Source: Cytophagales bacterium Alg240-R148
GTDB taxonomy: Bacteria; Bacteroidota; Bacteroidia; Cytophagales; Cyclobacteriaceae
NCBI GenBank assembly: GCA_900537185.1
Contig: LS999831.1
Span: 124,001 to 188,000 of the forward strand
DNA: 64,000 bases
Reading direction: 5' to 3'
Below, piece by piece: positions 56,174-64,000 of this stretch. The first letter of the stretch is position 1. Every line of letters starts with the position of its first letter. The translations under genes were made by a program, and so were the position numbers. A model generated the notes under the pieces. The model saw only the letters and a program-made list of their open reading frames with translations. It ran no database searches and was not told the DNA's origin.

Positions 56174-57177
56174 TGTATTACTTTTTTATACGTGCGGTAT
56201 ATTCCAATGCCCTCTTTAAGGGAAAGAAATTTATATCCATTTTTTTTATTCACCATGGCAATTGTGAACATCATTTTCCAATGACTAAATAAGGAACGGT
56301 AAGCCTCTGCTATTGGGAATCCAGGATTGTAAATATGCGCTGGTTCTGCACCGGCACCATTTAACTCCATAATTTGAAAATCGCCCTGGTACAAAGCATC
56401 GATGCTTTCCGATCTCAAATCGTACCGACCATAATAAAACCCCTCTACTTGCAAACTCAATTGATCAAAAACACCTACCAATTGGTCATTGATAATTTCA
56501 TTCCCATTTTTAAACTTCGTGCCCAAACAATGGTTGCCAATAGGTACCAACTGCATGCGCTCATTTTTTTTAAGCACTAGGGCCATATCCGTCCCTTCTT
56601 TTTCTAGTCTTTCTATTTGTAACCTGGCCCTATCCGACTTAGACATCAAAGTTTTCAAGTTGTCCTTCCCATTTCCAGTAACAGATAAAAACTCCTTTAT
56701 GACTACAGAACTAACAACCCCTGTATTTTGCCCAGGCAATCTGTAGTAAAAAATGCCACACTCAAACGGCATATCCAGGTATTCTTGAATGATATAAGCG
56801 AATTTGGAATCATGGTGGTATTGAATTAAGTCTTGTGGGCCTCGTATTATTTTAACCATTCTACCACGTTCACCAACATCTGGCTTTGCAATAAAAGGAA
56901 AGGCTATGCCTTCCAAGTCCCGTTGGCTTGGGAGTCCATTTTTGGGATCCACAAAAAGCATTTTAGGCCGGAATTGTTCTGGAATTAGTTCTAATATTTT
57001 AAATTTTGACTCCCCAAACATACCGCCGTTTTCAATCCCAGGATTGGACCCAGTAAAAAAAAGCAAGGACTTTGCTCGCAAAGAAAGCATTAGATAATAC
57101 AGCGTGATTGGAAAATAAACCACGAACATGGGCCAGTATTCCCAGCTCAACAGTTTAATAAGAAATTTTGACTTCAT
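56170..57177 (-). CDS. ATP-grasp superfamily protein
   Basis: 335-residue protein resembling ATP-grasp ligases such as D-Ala-D-Ala ligase. The N-terminal region has a hydrophobic stretch (about residues 11-30, likely membrane-associated) and the segment LLFFTGSNPGIENGGMF. The ATP site is implied by AFPFIAKPDVGERGRM (near residues 92-107) and the C-terminal metal-binding segment YGRYDLRSES...QIMELNGAGAEP (near 247-276). Substrate is unknown. The following LysE exporter overlaps it by 4 bases, which suggests it makes a small amino-acid-like product. Confidence 0.8.
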   Translation of the reverse strand: MKSKFLIKLLSWEYWPMFVVYFPITLYYLMLSLRAKSLLFFTGSNPGIENGGMFGESKFKILELIPEQFRPKMLFVDPKNGLPSQRDLEGIAFPFIAKPDVGERGRMVKIIRGPQDLIQYHHDSKFAYIIQEYLDMPFECGIFYYRLPGQNTGVVSSVVIKEFLSVTGNGKDNLKTLMSKSDRARLQIERLEKEGTDMALVLKKNERMQLVPIGNHCLGTKFKNGNEIINDQLVGVFDQLSLQVEGFYYGRYDLRSESIDALYQGDFQIMELNGAGAEPAHIYNPGFPIAEAYRSLFSHWKMMFTIAMVNKKNGYKFLSLKEGIGIYRTYKKVIQ

Positions 57178-57196
57178 TTATTTTTTTGTCTGCTCC

Positions 57197-57709
57197 TTAT
57201 TTTGATTCCATGGAATCTTGGTACCTTAAAGTAGAAACAGCTACCCCGAAATCATCTGGAAGAAGGATATCTTGGCGCATTTGTTTGACACCAATTTTGA
57301 TCAATGCCATGTGGTGTACAGCATGTTCAATATTGTAAATTAATTCTCTATACAAATTAGTGTCCACTTGAACCAAAACATCTTTGTCTCGATCGTAATT
57401 GACCTCCAATGTAAGGTTATGATTGGATCCTGTAGAAGTCAGAAAATCCTGAATGGCATTGATGGCGTCCATGGCCAGCCCCCTGTTGGTTTCAAGTGTA
57501 GTATCATGATCTCTGTTGTCATAATTAACACTACCACTGTTTGCTCCAGATTGTAGACAAATGTAAAATTCCAGGGTATGGCGGATGTGCTGGCCTAGTG
57601 TAGCACCATTTAATACCGAAATTGGTTGCACAAATTCTTGGTCTGACAGTCTTTCAATAAGCGATTTTAATTGGTCTAAAATCGAGTGGTTCGCTACAAT
57701 AACTTCCAT
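57197..57709 (-). CDS. DinB family protein
   Basis: 170-residue four-helix-bundle protein of the DinB/YfiT metal-binding superfamily. The metal ligands are likely His residues in LGQHIRHTLEFY (about 48-52) and in IEHAVHHMAL (about 127-131). DinB proteins act as thiol transferases or metal-dependent hydrolases; this member's reaction is unknown. It ends 19 bases before the ATP-grasp gene on the same strand, so they may be co-transcribed. Confidence 0.85.
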   Translation of the reverse strand: MEVIVANHSILDQLKSLIERLSDQEFVQPISVLNGATLGQHIRHTLEFYICLQSGANSGSVNYDNRDHDTTLETNRGLAMDAINAIQDFLTSTGSNHNLTLEVNYDRDKDVLVQVDTNLYRELIYNIEHAVHHMALIKIGVKQMRQDILLPDDFGVAVSTLRYQDSMESK

Positions 57710-57762
57710 ATTCTACACAATAAAGCAAGCAATATAATAAAATTACCCCAATATTAATCTTG

Positions 57763-58146
57763 TTAAAAATGATTTATCAATCCAACAACTTTTTTTCTTT
57801 CCAACCATAGCAATACCAAGCTACAAAACATAACAACAAGCCCCAATACAAACAAATACCCACCATCTGCCATCACCTCTACTCCAATTACTGTAAGGTG
57901 TACCAGCAGAGCTCCTGCCATGGTACCCACACTTAAAAGTGCCCCAAAGACCGTTGTTCTTGGTATTAATAACAACACTGCTGCAAATAACTCTACAATT
58001 CCAGAACCAATTCGCCCCCAGGGCTCTGCTCCAATCGCAGAAAATATGAACACAGACTCTTCGGCACCAGTAAATTTAAAAAACAAGGTTTGCAACAATA
58101 TTATCGCTGGAACTACCCTCAAAACCCATACCATAAATTGTTTCAT
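57763..58146 (-). CDS. DoxX-like membrane protein
   Basis: 127-residue membrane protein with about four hydrophobic segments of the DoxX family (starts MKQFMVWVLRVVPAIILL). I choose ATG 58146; the longer reading to 58212 would overlap the YHS gene by many bases. It overlaps the YHS gene by 4 bases (ATGA), so the two are coupled. DoxX-like proteins are often linked to thiol or redox stress, but no reaction is assigned. Confidence 0.8.
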   Translation of the reverse strand: MKQFMVWVLRVVPAIILLQTLFFKFTGAEESVFIFSAIGAEPWGRIGSGIVELFAAVLLLIPRTTVFGALLSVGTMAGALLVHLTVIGVEVMADGGYLFVLGLVVMFCSLVLLWLERKKVVGLINHF

Positions 58147-58589
58147 TCCTCTATTATTTTCTTCCAAAATGCATCCGCTGCCTTTTTTAAAGCTGCCTCC
58201 TGCTTGTTCCAATCGTGGAGGGTATTGTATCCTCCTTGGTTATAAAATAAATATAACTTATTGTCTACAATTTTATAAGTGTGGGGGTTGATTTTTACTT
58301 TAGAACCATCTTTTCCCATGGCATAAGCACACCACCCGCCATATTGCGGTAGGTATTGGTTGGGGTTGGCATCAAAAAGAGCTTTGTTTTGAGCTGTTGC
58401 AAATAAGTACTCTATGCCTTTGTGCTGGGACCGCAAACTGAGCAATCCCTTTTTCACCTCTTTTTTAAAATAACCCACGGCATCGTAACCTTGCAAGGCC
58501 AAACCTTTTTTTAGGTTGCTCTTTTTTGCACCATCTTGCGCATATAAAGACGATGTAACAAAAACTAAAAGAATTAACAAACCACGCAT
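58143..58589 (-). CDS. YHS domain protein
   Basis: 148-residue exported protein (signal peptide ending LYAQ near residue 18) with a YHS metal-binding domain (about residues 28-95), visible as GLALQGYDAVGYF and QYLPQYGGWCAYAM. YHS domains accompany copper or heavy-metal transport, so a metal-related role is likely. ATG 58589 preferred over GTG 58595. It shares an ATGA overlap with the DoxX-like gene. Confidence 0.87.
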   Translation of the reverse strand: MRGLLILLVFVTSSLYAQDGAKKSNLKKGLALQGYDAVGYFKKEVKKGLLSLRSQHKGIEYLFATAQNKALFDANPNQYLPQYGGWCAYAMGKDGSKVKINPHTYKIVDNKLYLFYNQGGYNTLHDWNKQEAALKKAADAFWKKIIEE

Positions 58590-58677
58590 ATCCACTCTGT
58601 TTAAATGATACCTTTAAATAAAGCATTTTTTGAAATGTCAATTTGTCTGTCTTATTACAAATATCCTTTTTTATTTG

Positions 58678-59169
58678 TTAATACTCCTTTAACACCTCCC
58701 AAACAAGCCATGGCTCAAACCCTCTGGAAATAGCATAGTGCGCTACTTTTTGTTTTTTTTCGAAATCGGAGCGAGAAGCCACCCCGGTTATTTTTTTTTC
58801 TATAAGCAAGGTTAGAGTTTCGCGGTAGGATACATCGTCTATTTCTTCCAAGCCTTTCTTAATACAATATTCCGAAATGTTGTGTTGTTTAAGCCCTTGT
58901 AAAATTTTGTTTCTTCCCCAGCCCTTCATCCTAAACTTTCCTCCTATGTAGGCTTTAGCAAAGCGTTCTTCGTTTATAAAACCGTCCACGATCAAATCGT
59001 ATAGGATTTCCTCCACATCATCAGAATTTAGATGGTATTCGTAAAGTTTTTTACGCACTTCTTGCTGAGACCTTTCTTGGTAAGCACAATAGTCGGCTGC
59101 CTTTAGTTTGGCCGCTTTAGGAGTTAAGGCTTTGGATTTTTTTTTAGAACTATCGTATTCAATAGGCAT
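58678..59169 (-). CDS. recX: Regulatory protein RecX
   Basis: 163-residue helical protein that modulates RecA filament activity. The three-helix repeat structure typical of RecX is visible from about residue 22 on (ADYCAYQERSQQEVRKKL, then VDGFINEERFAKAYIGGKFR). Length is normal. It lies just downstream of a terminator and is separate from recA, which is not in the window. The assignment rests on the helix-repeat pattern rather than a catalytic motif. Confidence 0.87.
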   Translation of the reverse strand: MPIEYDSSKKKSKALTPKAAKLKAADYCAYQERSQQEVRKKLYEYHLNSDDVEEILYDLIVDGFINEERFAKAYIGGKFRMKGWGRNKILQGLKQHNISEYCIKKGLEEIDDVSYRETLTLLIEKKITGVASRSDFEKKQKVAHYAISRGFEPWLVWEVLKEY

Positions 59170-59180
59170 ATGAAGGCAAT

Positions 59181-59207
59181 AAAAAAGGCTATTTGAAATA
59201 GCCTTTT
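59181..59207 (-). terminator. Rho-independent terminator
   Basis: 12-bp stem AAAAGGCTATTT / AAATAGCCTTTT with a single-base spacer, followed by T on the minus strand. It overlaps the end of the 59189-59662 gene and separates it from recX. Confidence 0.85.
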
Positions 59208-59662
59208 CTTTTTAATATTGTATCAATAAACTTAATGTCATTCTCGTTATTAAAAACTTTAAATGGCAAGTGGATTATTTGTGCTTTGTTAATCACCAGT
59301 AAATAAAAGTTCTTCCCTTTGCTAGCACTTTTTACTTGGTCCCACTTCAATGGCATACCTTGTTTTGGATTTATTTTCATCAGAATTTGATGGCTTCCAA
59401 TTTCATAAGACATTTTTTCGAACAACATTTTACCTTGTTCTAATTGAGACACTCCTGCAAACTGAATCACCCAAAACAACCAATACAATGCATAGGCAAT
59501 TCCTGTCCCGATAAACCACCAGGCCGATGGTGCAAGAAAATAACCACAACAAAGGGCTATTACTATTAAAATCACCCACCATTGATCTCTTAAAACATTT
59601 TTAAGACCAAATTTGATATACGTGTTTTTATCTAACTTGAATTTTTTTGTTTTAACAATCAT
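59189..59662 (-). CDS. YcxB-like membrane protein
   Basis: 157 residues with two hydrophobic segments (about 30-50 and 52-70) and a C-terminal soluble beta-rich domain (about 85-157) that resembles YcxB-like or PH-like small domains. The motif KINPKQGMPLKWDQVKSASKG is typical of the YcxB C-terminal domain. Function unknown. It ends in a rho-independent terminator that overlaps the stop codon and starts about 79 bases downstream of nadC on the same strand. Confidence 0.65.
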   Translation of the reverse strand: MIVKTKKFKLDKNTYIKFGLKNVLRDQWWVILIVIALCCGYFLAPSAWWFIGTGIAYALYWLFWVIQFAGVSQLEQGKMLFEKMSYEIGSHQILMKINPKQGMPLKWDQVKSASKGKNFYLLVINKAQIIHLPFKVFNNENDIKFIDTILKRKGYFK

Positions 59663-59740
59663 TTTTCCCTCTTTTCAATATTTTTTGCAATGATACGGTT
59701 TTTAGTTGTGATTTCAGACAGCTTATACAACAAAATGACT

Positions 59741-60598
59741 TTAAAAGGCCTTCAAGCTCATGTCCAAGCTCTTATAAGAATGGGTCAAAGCGCCAACACT
59801 AATAAAGTCAACACCACATGCAGCAATGGATTCGATCCGTTCTAGGGTAATGCCTCCACTTGCTTCGGTAGTCATTCTCCCATCAATTAATGCCACGGCC
59901 TCCTGCATTGTATCGTTGCTCATGTTGTCCAACATGATTATATCTGCTTTGCCATTTTTTAGCACTTCTTTTACCTCCAGCAAATTGCGTGTTTCCACTT
60001 CTATTTTCAAGTCCAATTCATTGGCCTTTAAATAAGATACACTTTTCTCAATTGCTTGGTCGATGCCCCCTGCATAATCCACATGGTTGTCTTTTAACAT
60101 AACCAAATCGTACAACCCAAACCGGTGGTTGGTGCCACCTCCTATGTGCACCGCCCATTTTTCTATGATTCGAGCGTTGGGAGTTGTTTTTCTAGTATCC
60201 AAAATTTTGGTATTGGTTCCTTCGAGTTTTTGGGCGTATTGTTTGGAAAGTGTAGCAATACCACTCATTCTTTGCATGCAATTAAGCACCAACCTTTCAG
60301 CAGTTAGAATAGTTCTTGCAGGCCCCTCTACTTCAAAAGCAACATCTCCATTAGAAACTTGACTCCCATCCTGTATATGCACCGTCATTTTTAAAGTTGG
60401 ATCCAAACGTTTAAAGATGTATTGAGCAAGCTCAATTCCAGCAATTATCCCTTGGTCTTTCACCAATAATTTTGCTTTTTTAATAGCATTTTGGGGAATA
60501 GACGATAAAGTTGAAAAATCGCCTGGTCCGATGTCTTCGGACATGGCCGCATCAATAAATTTATCCAATGCAGCAGATGTTAAATATTCTGGCTTCAC
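59741..60598 (-). CDS. nadC: Nicotinate-nucleotide diphosphorylase (carboxylating)
   Basis: Converts quinolinate and PRPP to nicotinate mononucleotide in NAD synthesis. 285 residues, with the quinolinate-binding segment RKTTPNARIIEKWAVHIGGGTNHRFGLYDLVMLKDNH (about 135-172) and the C-terminal barrel motif EASGGITLERI (about 246-256) typical of NadC. The start is GTG 60598. A TAATTTTG box (60603-60610) ends only 4 bases before the start, which implies a leaderless or nearly leaderless mRNA. The DUF4783 gene, upstream on the same strand, is a common Bacteroidota neighbour. Confidence 0.95.
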   Translation of the reverse strand: MKPEYLTSAALDKFIDAAMSEDIGPGDFSTLSSIPQNAIKKAKLLVKDQGIIAGIELAQYIFKRLDPTLKMTVHIQDGSQVSNGDVAFEVEGPARTILTAERLVLNCMQRMSGIATLSKQYAQKLEGTNTKILDTRKTTPNARIIEKWAVHIGGGTNHRFGLYDLVMLKDNHVDYAGGIDQAIEKSVSYLKANELDLKIEVETRNLLEVKEVLKNGKADIIMLDNMSNDTMQEAVALIDGRMTTEASGGITLERIESIAACGVDFISVGALTHSYKSLDMSLKAF

Positions 60599-60602
60599 AG
60601 CA

Positions 60603-60610
60603 CAAAATTA
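60603..60610 (-). promoter_or_regulatory. Bacteroidota -7 promoter box for nadC
   Basis: The minus strand reads TAATTTTG, a full match to TAnnTTTG, ending 4 bases before the GTG start codon. Confidence 0.4.
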
Positions 60611-60689
60611 TAACTCTGTTGGTACAGATAAAAGGAAAGTCGAAATCTTTATTAAAGAATATTATTTTTTAAGGGATACTGTACAATGT

Positions 60690-61091
60690 TTACTCTTCAT
60701 CGATGCTCATTTCATGGACCTTGTAGGAACCTGCCGATTCTTTGAGCCTAATCCAAACCCTGAATTGTTTGTTCCCGCTTTTGTATTGCCCAATGGCATA
60801 AGGTTGCCCTCCTTTGGAAGCTCCATAGTGTTCAATCATAAAATTGGATGGAGGGTTTTTTTTAAAAAAATCTTTTAACACAAATTCCGATTGGGCTTTG
60901 CTGTAGGTTTGGGTGTCATTTTCAAAAGTAAGGTCTACAGAATTGTTAAAATATTTTACCATCTCTTTAGAAGCCCCGCCTTTTAAAGCCAAGCTTATTT
61001 CATCTAGGACATCTTTTTGAGCATAAGAAGTAAATGGAAACACCAACAACACACCAAAAGCCAAAACTATCATTTTTTTCATTGCCATCAT
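60690..61091 (-). CDS. DUF4783 family exported protein
   Basis: 133-residue exported protein (signal peptide ending SYAQ near residue 25) of a family limited to Bacteroidota. The mature part has a small mixed alpha/beta domain like nuclear-transport-factor-2-type folds, with an EISLALKGG segment at the start; this fold is inference. It precedes nadC on the same strand, a conserved arrangement in the phylum. Function unknown. Confidence 0.87.
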   Translation of the reverse strand: MMAMKKMIVLAFGVLLVFPFTSYAQKDVLDEISLALKGGASKEMVKYFNNSVDLTFENDTQTYSKAQSEFVLKDFFKKNPPSNFMIEHYGASKGGQPYAIGQYKSGNKQFRVWIRLKESAGSYKVHEMSIDEE

Positions 61092-61214
61092 TTTTTGATA
61101 TCATTTGTATTAACAATCCACTAATTTAGTGCCAAGTATTTTATAAAGATTGTAAAAAATTAAAATTTAAGTTAATACAATCTACATAACCATACAAACA
61201 TCAAACTCTATATT

Positions 61215-61222
61215 TATATTTG
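61215..61222 (+). promoter_or_regulatory. Bacteroidota -7 promoter box for gpmI
   Basis: TATATTTG, a full match to TAnnTTTG, 33 bases before the ATG at 61256. Confidence 0.5.
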
Positions 61223-61255
61223 TTACTTGTAAGAAAAAAGTGAAAATTAAATTTT

Positions 61256-62779
61256 ATGAGCAGGAAAGTAATTTTAATGATTTTGGACGGATGGGGAATT
61301 GCGGTGAACAAGGAAGTGTCCGCTATTGATCATGCCAACACCCCATTTATGGACAGTGTTTATACACAATACACCCACTCAAAATTGGAAGCATCGGGAT
61401 TGGCAGTAGGTTTGCCAGAAGGACAGATGGGCAATTCTGAAGTAGGCCACATGAATATTGGTGCAGGTAGGGTGGTGTACCAAGACTTGGTTAAAATCAA
61501 CAAAGCGGTTGCAGACAAAAGTATTTCTGAAAATCCAACATTAAAACAAGCTTTCGAATATGCCAAAACTGCCAAGAAAAAGGTTCATTTTATTGGTTTG
61601 CTTTCAGACGGAGGGGTGCATTCCCACATCAACCATTTGAAAGGCCTCTGCTCAGCGGCACACCAAGAAGGGTTAAAAGATGTATTTGTACATGCTTTTA
61701 CCGACGGCAGGGACACCGACCCCAAGGGCGGCTCAAAATACATTCAGAACTTGGAAGCACATATGGCCCAAACCACTGGCACCATTGCATCGGTTACAGG
61801 TAGGTATTTTGCCATGGATAGAGACAACCGGTGGGAGCGCGTAAAACTGGCCTACGATGCCATGGTAAAGGGAACTGGACAAGCACATAATACGGCGCTC
61901 GAAGGCATAGAAGCTTCCTATGAGAAAGGGGTTACAGATGAATTCATTGAGCCAATAATTTGCACCAACGGCAAAAACCAACCTCTTGCAACCATTCAAG
62001 CGGGAGATGTAGTGTTGTGTTTCAATTTCAGAACAGATCGCGGTAGAGAAATCACCCAGGCTTTGACCCAAAAGGATTTCCCAGAACAGGATATGAAAAA
62101 GTTGGATTTGCATTATGTAACCATGACCAACTACGACGAAACTTTCGATGGCGTTGAGGTTATGTTTGACAAAGACAACCTAAGCAATACGTTGGGAGAG
62201 GCACTTGCCAAACAAGGCAAAAACCAAATCCGAATTGCCGAAACTGAAAAATATCCCCATGTAACGTTTTTCTTTTCTGGCGGGAGGGAGTCCGAGTTTA
62301 AGGGAGAAAAAAGGTTGTTGTGCCCATCACCGAAAGTAGCTACCTACGATCTACAGCCTGAAATGAGTGCAGCAGACATTAGAGATGCCATACTACCAGA
62401 ATTAAAGGCGCAATACCCTGATTTTGTTTGTTTGAATTTTGCCAACCCAGATATGGTAGGGCATACAGGGGATTTCCAAGCTGCCATTAAAGCGTGTGAA
62501 ACTGTTGACCAGTGTGCTCAAGAAGTATGTGCCACCGCCTTAGAGGAAAAATACGATGTTATAATTATTGCGGACCACGGAAATTCTGATTGCATGATCA
62601 ACCAAGACGGCAGCCCTAACACTGCACATACCACAAGTCTGGTTCCCTGTGTTTTAGTAACGAATGACCTCAAAGGAAAAATGAAAGATGGCAAACTAGG
62701 TGATTTGGCTCCTACCATTTTATCAATTATGGGTTTAAACATACCAGAAGAAATGACTGGAAATGTAATTTATGAATAA
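61256..62779 (+). CDS. gpmI: 2,3-bisphosphoglycerate-independent phosphoglycerate mutase
   Basis: Interconverts 3- and 2-phosphoglycerate in glycolysis and gluconeogenesis. The 507-residue protein carries the alkaline phosphatase-like active site: Asp11 in MILDGWG, the phosphorylated Ser61 in GQMGNSEVGH, and metal-binding residues in DHGNSD (about 441-446) and HTTSLVP (about 460). Manganese-dependent. Its promoter box is at 61215-61222. The last 8 bases overlap the next gene. Confidence 0.97.
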   Translation: MSRKVILMILDGWGIAVNKEVSAIDHANTPFMDSVYTQYTHSKLEASGLAVGLPEGQMGNSEVGHMNIGAGRVVYQDLVKINKAVADKSISENPTLKQAFEYAKTAKKKVHFIGLLSDGGVHSHINHLKGLCSAAHQEGLKDVFVHAFTDGRDTDPKGGSKYIQNLEAHMAQTTGTIASVTGRYFAMDRDNRWERVKLAYDAMVKGTGQAHNTALEGIEASYEKGVTDEFIEPIICTNGKNQPLATIQAGDVVLCFNFRTDRGREITQALTQKDFPEQDMKKLDLHYVTMTNYDETFDGVEVMFDKDNLSNTLGEALAKQGKNQIRIAETEKYPHVTFFFSGGRESEFKGEKRLLCPSPKVATYDLQPEMSAADIRDAILPELKAQYPDFVCLNFANPDMVGHTGDFQAAIKACETVDQCAQEVCATALEEKYDVIIIADHGNSDCMINQDGSPNTAHTTSLVPCVLVTNDLKGKMKDGKLGDLAPTILSIMGLNIPEEMTGNVIYE

Positions 62780-63371
62780 ATCGAATTTCTATATTTTAAT
62801 AGTTCTATTTGTTTTGGGCGCATGCAATCCACCTGCGCCCAGCAACAGAACAGAAGCTTATTTTGATTTTGAAAAACTACTATCAGATCAACAACTGAAG
62901 CTTGCAACCAAAAACATATTGTTACACAAAACCATATGGATGGGAGACAGTAGCAACACAGAAATATATGAAACGGATTCTTCCACTTGGGGCAATGAAC
63001 TGGCTTTGTTCCAAGACATCAATCTCAACAACCCTGTTTTAAGAGGGCAATACAAAGTACAATTATCCAAAGACACCGCAAGTAATTTGCAAATAATGCA
63101 ACACCGGAGTTTGGACAAAACACTACCTATTAAAAAACTGGATGTTTTCTACCTATCCGACCCTGAAAGACCGAGGAAAATAGAAATTGAATACAACGAG
63201 TCCAATCTAATTTACGACACTTATAGAGTATTAAATATAGAATTTGACACCATATTCAAAGACCTTGTGGTAGTAAAATACGGAGCCAAAGGACATCAAA
63301 AAATGATATTTAAGGACAGTCTATCCTTCTCTTTTGAATCCCAACTCCAATTTAGAAATCTGGCTGAGTAA
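62772..63371 (+). CDS. Predicted lipoprotein of unknown function
   Basis: 199 residues with lipobox LGAC (Cys near residue 18) and Pro-rich start of the mature part. The mature part is beta-strand-rich and not recognised. It starts inside the end of gpmI (8-base overlap), so it is probably translated from the same mRNA. Its 3' end overlaps the convergent M16 gene by 20 bases. Confidence 0.75.
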   Translation: MNKSNFYILIVLFVLGACNPPAPSNRTEAYFDFEKLLSDQQLKLATKNILLHKTIWMGDSSNTEIYETDSSTWGNELALFQDINLNNPVLRGQYKVQLSKDTASNLQIMQHRSLDKTLPIKKLDVFYLSDPERPRKIEIEYNESNLIYDTYRVLNIEFDTIFKDLVVVKYGAKGHQKMIFKDSLSFSFESQLQFRNLAE

Positions 63372-64000
63372 CCAATTGTATAGGCAAACGCAGCTGCTCC
63401 AGTGGCTTTTGTAACACTTTGGCATCTCCAACCACCACAATAGCCAAATGCGCCTTGTCAACATGCTTTTGCATCGCTTCCATAACATCATCCGTTGTCA
63501 TATCTTGTATAATGGCCTTTTGTTGCAAAGGGTAATCGCTGCCCAATTGAAAACGCAACATATTCTTTAAAAAGACAGCCTTTTGCCCCTTTGAAGCAAA
63601 CCGCAGTGCCTCTTTTTGAAGAAAAGCATTTTTCATAAAGGTCAACTCTTCTTCGGTGATCCCTTGCTCTAGGTAGAAGCTCAGCTCCGTTAATATGTCT
63701 GTTATCGCTTCAACAGTATTGGGCGTATCCACACTCGTACTAATCAGAAACCTCCCAGAGTTCTCATTGGAGTTAAAACCCGATCGGATGCCATAGGTAA
63801 ACCCCTTTTCTTCCCTTACTTTGTGATTCAATCTAGAATTAAATGCCCCTCCAAAATTATAGTTGGCCAATTGTGCCTTGAAATAATCGCCAAGAGGATC
63901 AAACAAAAGCGCTGTTTCGTGGCCAATTCTTATTTCAGATTGTTTCGAATCTGGAATATCCAAAAGGTATATGGTGCTCGCCCTTTTTTGGATGGAAGAA
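63352..64000 (-). CDS. M16 family metallopeptidase, 5'-truncated by the window
   Basis: C-terminal part (about 216 residues) of an M16 peptidase-type protein; the reading frame stays open to the window edge, so the N-terminus lies beyond 64000. The visible part is the non-catalytic second half: DIPDSKQSEIRIGH, then FNSRLNHKVREEKGFTYG, the arginine/tyrosine motif of M16 C-terminal domains. The HXXEH zinc site is not expected in this part. An apparent TTG start at 63963 is internal. The 3' end overlaps the lipoprotein gene by 20 bases. Confidence 0.87.
   Translation of the reverse strand, partial: SSIQKRASTIYLLDIPDSKQSEIRIGHETALLFDPLGDYFKAQLANYNFGGAFNSRLNHKVREEKGFTYGIRSGFNSNENSGRFLISTSVDTPNTVEAITDILTELSFYLEQGITEEELTFMKNAFLQKEALRFASKGQKAVFLKNMLRFQLGSDYPLQQKAIIQDMTTDDVMEAMQKHVDKAHLAIVVVGDAKVLQKPLEQLRLPIQLVTQPDF

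Noticed and set aside
63352-63963. M16 protein as a complete 203-residue gene starting at 63963
   Set aside because: The putative start is TTG inside a frame that stays open to the window edge and the upstream codons read as ordinary M16 sequence, so the gene is truncated by the window.

Overview
The window reads as chromosomal core DNA of a member of the phylum Bacteroidota, most likely a free-living, possibly marine, Cytophagales-type bacterium; the order is inference. Evidence: type IX secretion (T9SS) genes (sprA, porT, a PorE-like protein, a PorP/SprF protein, cargo with type A and type B C-terminal sorting domains), families essentially confined to the phylum (DUF4837, DUF4292, DUF4783, DUF5606), Bacteroidota-type promoters (TAnnTTTG) and few Shine-Dalgarno sequences. 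The DNA is AT-rich and fairly uniform. I see no prophage, insertion sequence, integron or CRISPR array.

Layout. 1-21111, nearly all on the minus strand: enoyl-CoA hydratase, flippase, TPR protein, DUF4292 lipoprotein, EnvC-like factor, tatA, gatA, lytic transglycosylase, DUF4837 lipoprotein, malic enzyme, ruvA, the giant T9SS translocon gene sprA, gcvH and a VanZ-like gene. 21255-27777: a T9SS cargo protein, then threonine catabolism (GalE-type threonine dehydrogenase facing a small gene plus kbl), a low-molecular-weight phosphatase, aspartate kinase and fructose-1,6-bisphosphatase. 27774-34373: DUF5606 and a small partner, engB, a PorE-like OmpA protein, ubiE-porT, an SDR and an esterase. 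34410-36682: an overlapping PorP/SprF plus type B cargo pair. 36914-41851: six tightly overlapping genes, three of them glycosyltransferases, interleaved with unrecognised membrane, zinc-binding and lipoprotein genes. 41940-44785: an exported HAD phosphatase and two exported proteins of unknown function. 45113-47603: initiator tRNA, era and der. 47648-51710: a small acidic lipoprotein and a fused 5-oxoprolinase. 51768-55475: an imelysin / di-heme oxidoreductase / imelysin iron cluster. 55571-57177: a LysE exporter overlapping an ATP-grasp ligase. 57197-61091: DinB, DoxX, YHS, recX, a membrane protein, nadC and DUF4783. 61256-64000: gpmI, a lipoprotein and the truncated end of an M16 peptidase.

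Functionally, the T9SS and envelope genes (translocon SprA, PorT, PorE-like, PorP/SprF, peptidoglycan enzymes, lipoproteins) dominate, with glycine/threonine metabolism (gcvH, tdh, kbl) and central carbon enzymes (maeB, fbp, gpmI) scattered among them. The least explained parts are the six-gene glycosyltransferase cluster (36914-41851), the ATP-grasp/LysE pair (55571-57177), the highly basic tail of the PorP/SprF protein, and two perfect hairpins, one inside the 3' end of the aspartate kinase gene and one in the 36683-36913 intergenic region. No single unmistakable new system is visible; these are the best candidates.
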